Shown here piece after piece: positions 9,930-19,303 of a DNA stretch of 64,000 bases. The translations under genes were made by a program, and so were the position numbers. The stretch spans positions 62,001 to 126,000 of the forward strand of contig NZ_ABCP01000006.1 in NCBI RefSeq assembly GCF_000170835.1, read 5' to 3'. The stretch comes from Marinobacter algicola DG893 (GTDB taxonomy: Bacteria; Pseudomonadota; Gammaproteobacteria; Pseudomonadales; Oleiphilaceae). Each line of letters opens with the position of its first letter. Position 1 is the stretch's first letter. The notes beneath the pieces are model-generated. The model did no database searches. It saw only the letters and a program-made list of their open reading frames with translations, and was not told the DNA's origin.

Positions 9930-10490
9930 ATGCAAATATCGATCGGGATGAACAGGAGCACTGGTTTGCCCCGCTGTCTCTGGTTATTGTTGGCGACAGT
10001 GTTGCTGGCGGGCTGTGCCGGGCCGGCGCTTGAAGATTACAGTGACCGCGGTCCGGTGTTGACGCCCCAGGAATTCTTTACCGGCGAACTTTCTGCCCGG
10101 GGGGTGGTCAAGGATTTCTCGGGCGAAGTGATTCGCACCTTCGATGCGGATATTTCTGCCAGTTGGGACAGTAGCGGCGTCGGTACCCTGAATGAAGAGT
10201 TCCGGTTCGACGATGGTGAAGTCCAGACCCGGGTATGGACGCTGACACCCGACAATGGCGCATTGCACGCCGATGCCGGTGATGTGGTGGAGCCGGGCAC
10301 CATGCGTTGGCAAGGTAATGCCATTAACATGAATTATGTCCTGCGGGTGTCCTATGGTGACGGCACCATTGATGTCCGCATGGATGACTGGATGTACCTG
10401 ATTACACCGGACACCCTGATCAACCAGACCACCATGACCAAATGGGGGATTGAAGTCGGGGAGATCGTGCTGGTGATCAGCAAACGATAG
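9930..10490 (+). CDS. DUF3833-family lipoprotein
   Basis: A 186-residue predicted lipoprotein (lipobox LAGC, Cys about residue 29) with a globular region resembling the DUF3833 family (FFTGELSARGVVKDFSGEVIR near the start of the domain, WMYLI and IGEIVL-like strands later). The family is found in envelopes of gammaproteobacteria and has no established function. The ATG at 9930 is preceded by AGGGGAG; the frame stays open upstream to 9882, and an internal ATG at 9948 is possible. It lies 59 bases before the RND pump genes and might be co-transcribed with them. Confidence 0.78.
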   Translation: MQISIGMNRSTGLPRCLWLLLATVLLAGCAGPALEDYSDRGPVLTPQEFFTGELSARGVVKDFSGEVIRTFDADISASWDSSGVGTLNEEFRFDDGEVQTRVWTLTPDNGALHADAGDVVEPGTMRWQGNAINMNYVLRVSYGDGTIDVRMDDWMYLITPDTLINQTTMTKWGIEVGEIVLVISKR

Positions 10491-10549
10491 CCCATGTTGA
10501 ACCTTCAGCCGGTTGTTGGGGCACAATCAAGCAGACGGATAATGCAATT

Positions 10550-11644
10550 ATGGTTAAGCAATGGTTGATCGCTCTGGTACTCGTGGCTTTGGCCGCCGGG
10601 GGGGCATTCTCCTGGCAACATCTGACCGGGGAGCAGGCAGCGGACGCCCAGCGGGAACGCCCTGCAAGCAAAGTGAACACGGTCACCCCCGAAATGGAGC
10701 TGGTCAGTGACACCGTCAGGGCGGTGGGAAGCCTTCGGGCCCGGGATCAGGTGGAATTGACCACCGAAGTCAGCGGTCGTGTCGTTGAAATGAACCTCGA
10801 TGCCGGAAAACGGGTCCAGGCCGGTGACCTGTTGCTGCGGCTGGACGATCGTCAGGCCAGTGCCGATCTGCAAGTGGCGGAAGCCACCCTCTCCGATGCC
10901 CGTCGCCAGTTTGATCGCGCGCGGAAGCTCCAGACCAACAACAGCATTTCCCAGTCCCAGGTGGATGAATTGCGCACCGCTGTCGATGTGGCGGAAGCCC
11001 AGCGCGAGGCGGCTCGTACCCGACTCGACAACCACCGTATTGAAGCGCCGTTTGCCGGGGTTATCGGCCTCTCTGATATCAGCCTGGGAACCTATCTCGG
11101 TGCAGGCACGTCGGTAGCGACCCTGGATTCCACCACCAGGATGGAACTGGGGTTCGCAATCCCGGAGCGTTTCCTTGGCCAGATCAACATTGGCCAGACC
11201 GTGCGGGGCACATCGCCGGCCTACACCGGGGAAACCTTTGGTGGTGAACTGGTGGAATTGGGTACGCGAATTGATGAACTGAGCCGCACGCTTCCGGTCC
11301 GGGCGCTTATCGACAATCCTGATGGCAAACTCCGGCCTGGGCAGTTCATGTCCGCCACGCTGACACTCCGCGAACGTGAATCTCTGGTTATTCCCGAGCA
11401 GGCAGTGATGATTCGCGGTGACGAAAAATACGTGTTTGTGGCCGAAGACGGTATCGCCCGACGGGTGTCGGTGACCCTAGGCTCCCGGATGCCTGGTCTG
11501 GTGGAAATCGTTGACGGGTTATCGCTGGATGAGCAGGTGATTGTAACCGGCCAGGACAGACTCAGCAGTGGTGACAGGATCAGTGTGGTGGAAGGGGAAA
11601 ATGTGATCCCCGATAACCGCTTTGCCAATTCCCTGGAGTCTTGA
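10550..11644 (+). CDS. RND efflux pump periplasmic adaptor (membrane fusion protein)
   Basis: A 364-residue HlyD/AcrA-type adaptor. It has an N-terminal membrane helix (about 5-22), a barrel-sandwich (lipoyl-like) domain with VSGRVVEMNLDAGKRVQAGD, a coiled-coil hairpin (about 95-155), and beta-barrel and membrane-proximal domains. Such adaptors link the inner-membrane RND permease to an outer-membrane channel. There is no lipobox, so it is probably membrane-anchored by the helix. The permease gene starts 3 bases after its stop. No outer-membrane factor gene is nearby, so a TolC-like protein encoded elsewhere would be needed. Confidence 0.92.
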   Translation: MVKQWLIALVLVALAAGGAFSWQHLTGEQAADAQRERPASKVNTVTPEMELVSDTVRAVGSLRARDQVELTTEVSGRVVEMNLDAGKRVQAGDLLLRLDDRQASADLQVAEATLSDARRQFDRARKLQTNNSISQSQVDELRTAVDVAEAQREAARTRLDNHRIEAPFAGVIGLSDISLGTYLGAGTSVATLDSTTRMELGFAIPERFLGQINIGQTVRGTSPAYTGETFGGELVELGTRIDELSRTLPVRALIDNPDGKLRPGQFMSATLTLRERESLVIPEQAVMIRGDEKYVFVAEDGIARRVSVTLGSRMPGLVEIVDGLSLDEQVIVTGQDRLSSGDRISVVEGENVIPDNRFANSLES

Positions 11645-11647
11645 ACC

Positions 11648-14600
11648 GTGATCCTGTCCGATGTCTCCATAAAACGTCCGGTTTTTGCGACGGTTCTCAG
11701 TCTTCTCATTGTGGTCTTCGGATTGGCGGCGTTGCTGGGACTTCCAGTGCGGGAGTATCCGGATATTGATCCACCCGTGGTGTCCATTTCCACGGATTAC
11801 ATCGGTGCTGCAGCCGAAGTGGTCGACACTCAGATCACTCAGGTGGTTGAAGGGGCTATCAGCGGTATTGAAGGTATTCGCTCCATTGAGTCCTCCACCG
11901 AACAGGGCGAATCCCGAACCAGTATCGAATTTACCATTTCCCGGAACGTCGACATCGCCGCCAACGATGTGCGCGACGCAGTATCCCGCATCGCCGATCA
12001 GCTGCCGGAAGAGGCCGAGGCGCCGGTGGTCCAGAAGGCTGACTCAGACGCCCGACCGATGATGTGGGTGACCCTGCGGAGTGACGTCTGGGACAGTGCG
12101 GAACTGAGCGATTTTGCCGAACGGGTGCTTGCCGACCGACTTTCCGTACTGGATGGCGTTGCCAACGTACGCATTGGTGGTGAACGGCGTTACGCCATCC
12201 GGGTCTGGCTTGACCGCGAACGCCTGGCGGCGCGGGATATCACCGTGGCCGAAGTCGAGCGCTCACTGCGAGCCAATAACGTTGAACTGCCAGCCGGCTC
12301 AGTGGACTCGTCCACCCGCAACTTCACGGTGCGTGCGGAAGGCCGACTCACCAATGTGGAGCAGTTTCGTGATCTGGTGATTCGCCGCGACGGCAATGAT
12401 CTGCTGCGCCTGGGCGAGGTGGCCAATGTCCAGATGGGGGTTGAATCCGATGTCAGCCGACTTCGGGCCAACGGCAAGACTGCAATCGGTATGGGTATTA
12501 TTCGCCAGTCCAAGGCCAACACGGTGGCGGTGTCCGACGCCGTGCGCGCGGAGCTTGAAAAGATCCGCGAGACGCTGCCTCCGGAAGTGACGATTGCCGA
12601 AAGCTACGATGAGTCGATATTCATTCGCGCGTCGATCAAGGAAGTAGTAACTACCCTCGCCATTGCCGTTTCCCTGGTCATTCTGGTGATATTCCTCTTC
12701 CTGCGCTCCTGGCGGGCCACGCTGATACCGGCGGTGACCATCCCGGTGGCGGTTATCGGCGCCTTTATCGGGCTGGGTTTTCTCGGCTTCTCCATCAACG
12801 TGCTGACCCTGCTTGCGGTGATTCTGGCCATTGGTCTGGTAGTAGACGACGCGATTGTCATGCTGGAGAACATCCAGCGCCGGATTGATGAGGGCGAGCC
12901 ACCACTGCTGGCGTCCTATCGCGGCGCCAAGCAGGTGGCCTTTGCCGTCATTGCCACTACGCTCACCCTGGTGGCGGTGTTCGTGCCAATCTCCTTTATG
13001 GGCGGCAACATCGGGCGACTGTTTGCCGAGTTCGGGTTTACCCTGGCAGCGGCGGTGGTGGTGTCCAGCCTGGTAGCTCTCACCCTGGCGCCGATGCTGT
13101 GCTCCAAATGGCTACGGCACAGCCCGGAATCGGCGGAAGGACACCGCTTGTGGGCAGCCAGTGAAAAGGTTCTCAATGGCCTGACCCGCGGCTACGAACG
13201 CATGCTCAGATTCTCCCTTGATCAGCCGGGTTTATTGCTGGGCCTTGGGCTTGTCGGGCTTATCGTTGCCACGGTGATTTTCCCAAGATTGCCGCAGGAG
13301 TTGGCGCCCACGGAAGACCGGGGCGTGATCATCATGCCAACCAGTGCCCCCCGGGGCTCGACGGTCGAGTTTACCGATCACTACGTGCGTAAGGCGGAGC
13401 AGGAACTGTTGCCCTACCTTGAGGAGGGCGTTTCCAATCGGTTGCTGTCGATCGTGGGCTTCCGCGAGGAAGAGGACAACGCCTTCATGATCATGGGCCT
13501 GGTGCCGTGGGAGGATCGTGATGTTAAACAACAGCAGATCACCAGCGAGCTGCGAGGCAAGCTTGGCCAAATCACAGGTATTCGCGCGATTGCGGTGAAC
13601 CCACCGGGGCTTGGTCAGCGTGGTTTTGACCAGCCAGTGGAGTTTGTGGTGGCCGGGCCGGATTACGAAAGCGTGCAGGCCTGGAGCGAGGAAATTGTAG
13701 AGCGGGCGAATGAAAACCCGAACCTGCTGAATCTGGAAACCGATTTCGAACTGACCCGCCCCGAGCTGCGCGTATCCATTGATCGGGAGCGCGCCGCGGA
13801 CCTGGATGTCACCATCGAAGATGTGGGCCTGACGCTGCAGACCATGCTGGCGTCGCGGCAAGTGACCACCTACCTGGATCGGGGCCGGGAGTACGACGTC
13901 ATCCTTCAGGCTGCGGACGCTGACCGGGCGACGCCGTCGGACTTGGGGCAGATTTTCCTGCGCCCCCGTGAGGGAGGCACCCTGATCCCCCTCCAGGCCC
14001 TGGTGTCGGTGGAAGAAATCGGAGCCAATCCCGACCTGCGACGCATCGACCGGTTGCCGGCGGTCGTCATCAGTGCTTCCCTGGCCGATGGCTACGATTT
14101 GGGTTCGGCCCTGACGTATCTGAACAATCTGGCTGTGGATAACTTGCCGCCGGAGGCGAGGGTGAGCTACAAGGGGCTTTCGCGGGAGTTCCAGGAATCG
14201 TCGTCGGCGATCTACGTCACCTTTGGCCTGGCATTCGTGATTGTTTTCCTGGTGCTGGCCGCACAGTTCGAAAGCTGGATTCATCCGCTGATCATCATGC
14301 TGTCGGTACCATTGGCGGTCACCGGAGCCCTGCTGGGCCTGTGGTGGGCCGGCATCAGCCTGAATATCTACAGCCAGATTGGCATCATCATGTTGCTGGG
14401 GCTGATGGCGAAGAACGGCATTTTGATTGTCGAGTTTGCCAACCAGCTCCGTGATAAGGGCTATGAGGTGAAGGACGCGATTCTGGAAGGTGCCAGCCTG
14501 CGCTTCCGGCCGGTGCTGATGACCACCATATCCACCGTCTTCGGTGCCGTGCCTTTGGTGCTCGCAACGGGAGCGGGGGCGGAAAGCCGGGCTTCGATCG

Positions 14601-14797
14601 GTATCGTCATCCTCGGCGGGCTGGTGTTCGCAACAACCCTGACCCTGTTTATCATTCCTGTGCTCTACAACCTGCTGGCCCGGTTTGCCAAGTCGACCAA
14701 CGCCATTGCACTGGAGCTGGAAAAACAGGCCGGCCAGTCTCCTGGTGGCCGCGGTATGACCGCCGCCCCGCAGTCAAAAGAGATGGATCAGTTCTAA
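11648..14797 (+). CDS. RND efflux permease (HAE1-type)
   Basis: A 1049-residue inner-membrane proton/drug antiporter of the AcrB class. It starts ILSDVSIKRPVFATVLSLL and carries the conserved proton-relay residues: two Asp in TM4 (GLVVDDAIVMLENIQRR) and Lys in TM10 (GLMAKNGILIVEFANQLRD). Two large periplasmic loops follow TM1 and TM7. The GTG start is 3 bases after the adaptor stop and has GGAG 9 bases upstream, so the pair is one operon. Likely substrates are toxic hydrophobic compounds, but specificity cannot be read. It converges with the EAL gene at 14808 with a 10-base gap. Confidence 0.95.
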   Translation: MILSDVSIKRPVFATVLSLLIVVFGLAALLGLPVREYPDIDPPVVSISTDYIGAAAEVVDTQITQVVEGAISGIEGIRSIESSTEQGESRTSIEFTISRNVDIAANDVRDAVSRIADQLPEEAEAPVVQKADSDARPMMWVTLRSDVWDSAELSDFAERVLADRLSVLDGVANVRIGGERRYAIRVWLDRERLAARDITVAEVERSLRANNVELPAGSVDSSTRNFTVRAEGRLTNVEQFRDLVIRRDGNDLLRLGEVANVQMGVESDVSRLRANGKTAIGMGIIRQSKANTVAVSDAVRAELEKIRETLPPEVTIAESYDESIFIRASIKEVVTTLAIAVSLVILVIFLFLRSWRATLIPAVTIPVAVIGAFIGLGFLGFSINVLTLLAVILAIGLVVDDAIVMLENIQRRIDEGEPPLLASYRGAKQVAFAVIATTLTLVAVFVPISFMGGNIGRLFAEFGFTLAAAVVVSSLVALTLAPMLCSKWLRHSPESAEGHRLWAASEKVLNGLTRGYERMLRFSLDQPGLLLGLGLVGLIVATVIFPRLPQELAPTEDRGVIIMPTSAPRGSTVEFTDHYVRKAEQELLPYLEEGVSNRLLSIVGFREEEDNAFMIMGLVPWEDRDVKQQQITSELRGKLGQITGIRAIAVNPPGLGQRGFDQPVEFVVAGPDYESVQAWSEEIVERANENPNLLNLETDFELTRPELRVSIDRERAADLDVTIEDVGLTLQTMLASRQVTTYLDRGREYDVILQAADADRATPSDLGQIFLRPREGGTLIPLQALVSVEEIGANPDLRRIDRLPAVVISASLADGYDLGSALTYLNNLAVDNLPPEARVSYKGLSREFQESSSAIYVTFGLAFVIVFLVLAAQFESWIHPLIIMLSVPLAVTGALLGLWWAGISLNIYSQIGIIMLLGLMAKNGILIVEFANQLRDKGYEVKDAILEGASLRFRPVLMTTISTVFGAVPLVLATGAGAESRASIGIVILGGLVFATTLTLFIIPVLYNLLARFAKSTNAIALELEKQAGQSPGGRGMTAAPQSKEMDQF

Positions 14798-14807
14798 CGA
14801 CCGGGTT

Positions 14808-16082
14808 TCAGAGTGTTTGTGGAAAACACAGCTGGCCTCCGAAGAGTTCATCGGGGTGCAGGTCTACGCAGAAGACCTGGCGGTTGTTGTCGCTGGTGAG
14901 CGAGGTAGACAGGGTGACCGTACGGATGGCATCTGGTAGCGCCACGTAGGGACGCGATGCATTGATGTGCTGCGGGCGTGTGACAGCGTTACGGAAGTAT
15001 TCCCGATGCGCCCAGCAGGCGCCGGCGGAGTGGTACAGCGGATTGAATTCCTGTGGCGCAAAGTGGCGAGTGCCGAAGGCGAGGTTGCCCTGTTGGACGC
15101 CCTCACGATCCAACAGGAAGCAGCGCTTTATGCCGCTGATCCGAAGCATGGGTTCGCAGGCCGAGGTGAACGCCTCTCCCCGCGCCAGTCGGTGACAGGT
15201 CTCAAGGATCTCAAAGCGTAGCAGGCGCAGGAAGTCGTCGTGATCGGAACTTTCCTGCAGAGTCGATTCCCGTGAGTGATTCATCACCGATTTGAGGCCG
15301 GTTTCACGTTGTTCCACGATGGCCGGACATACTTCCCCTGGCCTTCCCAGCAGGAATCCCTGCAGCAGATCTGCTTCGGTCGCCAGGGCAATTTTAGCTT
15401 GAACCTCGCTTTCAATACCTTCCAGCAGTACCAGGCTACCGCTTTCACGAATCATCCGTACCAGGCTTTCCAGCAACAGACGGGCACGATGGTGTTGCTC
15501 GGCGTTGACCAGCAGGCTGCGGTCGAGTTTTACGATCATCGGGTCCATTCGCCAGAGCCGTTCGAAATTGGAGTCCCCTACGCCGAAATCATCGATGGCA
15601 ATCCGGAAACCTTTGGCCTTGGCCATGTGGATAAATTTCAGCAGGGCGTCGGGGTTTTCACTGGCGGTTTCCACCAATTCCAGGACCACCCGGTCTGGGG
15701 CTATGCCACAGGATCGGCAATGGTCCACCAGCCGATCCAGGGAAGAGGCGGGATGTATACAGGTTTCCGGGTTGATATTAAGGAAGAGCCAGACCGGCAT
15801 TGAGTGACCGGAAAACTGTTCCAGGTGACGGTGTAGCAGGAAACTGTCGAGTTCCACTGTTTGCTCACCGCTACTGGCACGGCTGAACAATTCCGCTGGT
15901 GAGATTGGCATTTGGTCGCGGGTGACGCGTACCAGAGCTTCGAATCCCACGAGCTTCTGGTGGGTTGGGCTAAGGATTGGCTGGTACGCGGAACTGAAAT
16001 CAAGGTCTGCGAAGATATTCTCACGATAAGGAGGTTGGGTACGCGATTTCCGATGCCGGGAAAGTGAAATAACACGGTTCAT
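14808..16082 (-). CDS. EAL-domain c-di-GMP phosphodiesterase with an uncharacterised C-terminal domain
   Basis: A 424-residue soluble protein. The N-terminal EAL domain (about 20-255) retains the motifs expected for hydrolysis: FEALVR, NINPET, LELVET, IDDFGVGDSNF, VKLDRS, LEGIE and LLQGFLLGRP. The C-terminal part (about 285-415) resembles a Cache/PAS-like ligand fold (RCFLLDREGVQQGN, then SRPYVALPD), similar in position to the EAL-associated domain of YkuI; this is an inference. I chose the ATG at 16082 because GAGGA lies 8 bases upstream; the frame is open to 16118. There is no membrane segment, so it should sense a cytoplasmic cue. Its 5' end borders the candidate origin region. Confidence 0.88.
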   Translation of the reverse strand: MNRVISLSRHRKSRTQPPYRENIFADLDFSSAYQPILSPTHQKLVGFEALVRVTRDQMPISPAELFSRASSGEQTVELDSFLLHRHLEQFSGHSMPVWLFLNINPETCIHPASSLDRLVDHCRSCGIAPDRVVLELVETASENPDALLKFIHMAKAKGFRIAIDDFGVGDSNFERLWRMDPMIVKLDRSLLVNAEQHHRARLLLESLVRMIRESGSLVLLEGIESEVQAKIALATEADLLQGFLLGRPGEVCPAIVEQRETGLKSVMNHSRESTLQESSDHDDFLRLLRFEILETCHRLARGEAFTSACEPMLRISGIKRCFLLDREGVQQGNLAFGTRHFAPQEFNPLYHSAGACWAHREYFRNAVTRPQHINASRPYVALPDAIRTVTLSTSLTSDNNRQVFCVDLHPDELFGGQLCFPQTL

Positions 16083-16240
16083 GGTCAGGGTCCTCAACAG
16101 TGAAGCCATCCTGGCCATAGCTGAAAGGTGAATGAAAGTGAGTATTTCTGGCGAATTTCATGCCAATTTGACAGAAAACCAACGATTAAAGGCGCTGTAT
16201 TCCGTCAAAAAAACATAACCGTTGCTAGAGATTGAACATG

Positions 16241-16291
16241 CGCACCATTAAGGTGCGGCTTGGCGTGAGAAATTCTCACTGTGCCCGCCAA
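16241..16291. repeat. Two adjacent inverted repeats in the candidate origin
   Basis: The first hairpin pairs CGCACC (16241-16246) with GGTGCG (16252-16257) across ATTAA. The second is nested: TTGGCG (16260-16265) pairs with CGCCAA (16286-16291), enclosing the near-perfect palindrome GTGAGAAATTCTCAC (16265-16279). There is no T-run, so a terminator is unlikely. They could be a protein-binding site or structural elements of the origin. Confidence 0.5.
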
Positions 16292-16629
16292 ACGCGCATC
16301 GCGATACCGGTGACGGGGCTCTTTTCCCACTGGTGGCACAAAGTTGTGGATAATTTATTGGATAACCTTCGGATAAGCTTTGATTAAAGTAAATTTAAGC
16401 TCTATAAAACAAGTGGTTAAAGTGTTTTTTGGGGTGTTTTTGATAAGGTCATTTATGTGGATAACTTTCTTGAAAAGTTTTCTGAGAAGGTGTCTACAAG
16501 CCGCTGATATCCGTCAGATTTCGGTTATCCACTATTCGTGAAACCCGCCGTTGAATCGGCTGTATCGGGTAGGTAGCGATCGGGTCTTTCGATAACCCCG
16601 CCTGTCTGGTTAAAATTTGCACATTCTGA

Positions 16630-16658
16630 CTGCAATTTACCGGGTGAGGCGTTATACT
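16630..16658 (+). promoter_or_regulatory. Weak candidate promoter for mnmG
   Basis: A TATACT box (16653-16658) lies about 70 bases before the mnmG GTG. The expected -35 position holds only CTGCAA, a poor match. The call rests on the -10 box and location. Confidence 0.3.
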
Positions 16659-16730
16659 CCCCGCCCTGATTTTCAGGCTGTTTCCTGAGACCGAGAATTT
16701 TTCTGAGTCCCCGTTTGCCGAGGTGATGTT

Positions 16731-18617
16731 GTGGATTATCCGACCCGTTTCGATGTCATAGTCATTGGTGGTGGCCATGCCGGTACTGAAGCCGCGCTGG
16801 CGGCTGCACGTATGGGCTCACAGACCCTGCTGCTGACCCACAACATCGAGACCCTGGGTCAGATGTCCTGCAACCCCGCCATTGGCGGCATTGGTAAGAG
16901 CCATCTGGTCAAGGAAATCGATGCTCTCGGCGGCGCCATGGCCATGGCGACCGATAAGGCGGGTATCCAGTTCCGGGTGTTGAACTCCCGTAAAGGCCCT
17001 GCAGTTCGCGCCACCCGCGCCCAGGCAGACCGGGTGCTGTACAAGGCGGCTATCCGAGAAATCCTCGAGAACCAGCCTAACCTGACCCTGTTCCAGCAGG
17101 CTGCCGACGACCTGATTGTGGACGGTGAGCGCATCACCGGCGTGGTCACCCAGTCCGGCATTCGTTTCCGCGCGCCCACGGTGGTGCTGACCACCGGAAC
17201 CTTCCTTGGCGGTGTTATCCACATCGGCATGCAGCAGCATTCCGGTGGTCGTGCCGGTGACGCGCCGGCGAACGCGCTGGCACAGCGTTTACGTGAACTG
17301 CCGTTCAACGTCGGGCGCTTGAAAACCGGCACCCCACCCCGTATTGACGCCCGCAGCGTGGATTTCTCGGTGATGCAGGAGCAGTGGGGTGATGATCCGG
17401 CGCCAGTGATGTCCTTCCTGGGTTCCCGCAACCAGCATCCTGAACAGGTATGTTGCTACGTTACCCGCACCACTGAACAAACCCACGACATCATTCGCAG
17501 TGGCTTTGACCGGTCGCCCATGTTTGCCGGTAACATCGAAGGTATCGGGCCTCGCTATTGCCCGTCCATCGAGGACAAGGTCAATCGTTTTGCCGACAAG
17601 GACTCGCACCAGATTTTCGTGGAACCGGAAGGGCTGACCACCAATGAGTTGTACCCCAACGGCATCTCTACCAGTCTGCCGTTCGACATCCAGCTTGCTG
17701 CCGTGCGGACCATTCCGGGCTTCGAGAATGCCCATATCACGCGGCCCGGCTATGCCATCGAGTACGACTTCCTGAACCCACAGGACCTGCGCCACACCCT
17801 GGAAACCAAATTCATCCAGGGCCTGTACTTTGCGGGCCAGATCAATGGCACCACCGGTTACGAAGAAGCCGGTGCCCAGGGCCTTCTCGCGGGTATCAAC
17901 GCGGCATTGCGTGCTCAGGACAAGGACGAATGGTACCCCCGTCGTGACGAAGCCTACCTCGGCGTTCTGGTGGACGACCTGATCACCATGGGTACCTCCG
18001 AGCCGTACCGCATGTTTACCAGCCGTGCTGAATACAGGCTGATCCTGCGGGAGGACAACGCCGACCTTCGCCTGACGGAAACCGGTCACAAGCTCGGGTT
18101 GGTGGATGACCAGCGTTGGCAGGCCTTTAACAGCAAGCGTGAAGCCATCGGCGCTGAACGTCAGCGCCTGGAAACCACGCGCATTCATCCGGGCACATCT
18201 GGCGGGGACGCCGCCAACAGCCACCTGCGTCAGCCCATGAACCGTGACCAGACACTTGCGGAGCTGCTGCGGCGCCCGGAGATCAACTATCGCCACATTG
18301 CCGACATGGCCGAAGGCCACGCAGACGACCCGGCGGTGGCGGATCAGGTGGAAATCGAGATCAAGTACGAGGGCTATATCTCCCGCCAGGCGGACGAAAT
18401 CGAGCGCCTGCGCCGGAATGAAAATACCCGGTTACCGGATGATATTGATTTTGATGCCATTGGTGGCCTGTCCAATGAGATCAAGCAGAAGCTCAAGGAA
18501 GTACGGCCGGAAACCGTGGCCCAGGCTTCACGCATCCAGGGTGTGACCCCGGCCGCCATTTCCCAGGTGCTGGTACACCTCAAGAAGCGCGACCTGCTGC
18601 GCAAGCAATCCGCCTGA
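16731..18617 (+). CDS. mnmG: tRNA uridine-5-carboxymethylaminomethyl(34) synthesis enzyme MnmG
   Basis: A 628-residue FAD protein that forms an alpha2beta2 complex with MnmE and modifies U34 of tRNAs reading split codon boxes. Seen: the N-terminal dinucleotide fold [17 protein letters not shown], the family signature [21 protein letters not shown], the later [16 protein letters not shown] segment, and the helical C-terminal domain used for MnmE and tRNA binding. The start is GTG preceded by GAGGTGAT. rsmG follows after 8 bases, giving the usual mnmG-rsmG-parA-parB order. Length equals the family norm. Confidence 0.98.
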   Translation: MDYPTRFDVIVIGGGHAGTEAALAAARMGSQTLLLTHNIETLGQMSCNPAIGGIGKSHLVKEIDALGGAMAMATDKAGIQFRVLNSRKGPAVRATRAQADRVLYKAAIREILENQPNLTLFQQAADDLIVDGERITGVVTQSGIRFRAPTVVLTTGTFLGGVIHIGMQQHSGGRAGDAPANALAQRLRELPFNVGRLKTGTPPRIDARSVDFSVMQEQWGDDPAPVMSFLGSRNQHPEQVCCYVTRTTEQTHDIIRSGFDRSPMFAGNIEGIGPRYCPSIEDKVNRFADKDSHQIFVEPEGLTTNELYPNGISTSLPFDIQLAAVRTIPGFENAHITRPGYAIEYDFLNPQDLRHTLETKFIQGLYFAGQINGTTGYEEAGAQGLLAGINAALRAQDKDEWYPRRDEAYLGVLVDDLITMGTSEPYRMFTSRAEYRLILREDNADLRLTETGHKLGLVDDQRWQAFNSKREAIGAERQRLETTRIHPGTSGGDAANSHLRQPMNRDQTLAELLRRPEINYRHIADMAEGHADDPAVADQVEIEIKYEGYISRQADEIERLRRNENTRLPDDIDFDAIGGLSNEIKQKLKEVRPETVAQASRIQGVTPAAISQVLVHLKKRDLLRKQSA

Positions 18618-18625
18618 GTGCGCCC

Positions 18626-19303
18626 ATGAGCGACGCACTCTGGCAACGCCAGCTCACCCAGGGCCTGGCTGACCTCAACCTGGAACTGGACAACGCCAGC
18701 CAGCAACAGCTGCTGGCGTTTCTGGCCCTGCTGAATAAGTGGAACCGGGCCTATAACCTGACGGCTGTGCGGGAGCCCCGACAGATGGTGTCGCGCCAGT
18801 TGTTGGACAGCCTCAGTATCCTGCCGTTTGTCACCGCGGATCATCTGCTGGATGTTGGCGCCGGGGGCGGATTGCCCGGCATCCCCCTGGCGATCACGTT
18901 GCCCGACAGGCGCTTTACCCTGCTGGACAGCAACAGCAAGAAAACCCGCTTCCTGACCCAGTGTGTGCTGGAGCTCGGCCTGAAGAATGTCGAGATCATT
19001 CACGGCCGGGCTGAAAGCTGTGATCCCGCGGTCCGATACCCGCAGATCAGCAGTCGTGCGTTTACGGCACTGGATAATCTCGTCAACTGGTGCGGGCATC
19101 TGCTTGCGGATGAGGGTGAGTTCCTTGCCATGAAAGGCCAGTTTCCGGATGATGAGGTGGCTGCCCTGCCAGCGGGTTGGCAGGTAACATCCCGACAGTC
19201 ATTATCGGTACCTGGCTCGGACGGCGACCGGCACCTGCTGGTGATCGGTCGGGATTCCAGCCATCAGAATTTCACGACAGGAGGCGAGTCATGGCGCGTG
19301 TGA
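18626..19303 (+). CDS. rsmG: 16S rRNA (guanine(527)-N7)-methyltransferase RsmG
   Basis: RsmG methylates G527 in the 530 loop of 16S rRNA using S-adenosylmethionine. The 225-residue protein has the NKWNRAYNLTAVREP segment and the SAM-binding loop DVGAGGGLPGIPLAI, followed by LLDSNSKKTRFL. Its last 13 bases overlap the parA start at 19291, so parA is probably translationally coupled to it. The C-terminal tail beyond about residue 210 is produced by this overlap region and is not conserved-looking. Confidence 0.96.
   Translation: MSDALWQRQLTQGLADLNLELDNASQQQLLAFLALLNKWNRAYNLTAVREPRQMVSRQLLDSLSILPFVTADHLLDVGAGGGLPGIPLAITLPDRRFTLLDSNSKKTRFLTQCVLELGLKNVEIIHGRAESCDPAVRYPQISSRAFTALDNLVNWCGHLLADEGEFLAMKGQFPDDEVAALPAGWQVTSRQSLSVPGSDGDRHLLVIGRDSSHQNFTTGGESWRV

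Larger units (their letters stand above)
16083..16730. other. Candidate chromosomal replication origin (oriC) upstream of mnmG
   Basis: A 648-base gene-free stretch. It holds two perfect DnaA boxes on the minus strand (TGTGGATAA at 16345-16353 and 16456-16464), an 8/9 box on the plus strand (TTATCCACT at 16525-16533), weaker boxes at 16357-16365 and 16368-16376 (7/9), and an 8/9 box spanning the mnmG start (16730-16738). Between the perfect boxes lies an AT-rich tract (about 16376-16455). Two inverted repeats lie at 16241-16257 and 16260-16291. In E. coli and Vibrio oriC lies beside mnmG (gidA); in pseudomonads it lies beside dnaA. Which applies here is undecided without the dnaA region and a GC-skew plot. 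Confidence 0.55.

Noticed and set aside
16494-16778. A 94-residue minus-strand frame in the mnmG upstream region
   Set aside because: It overlaps the mnmG start and the DnaA-box cluster and has no ribosome site or recognisable features.
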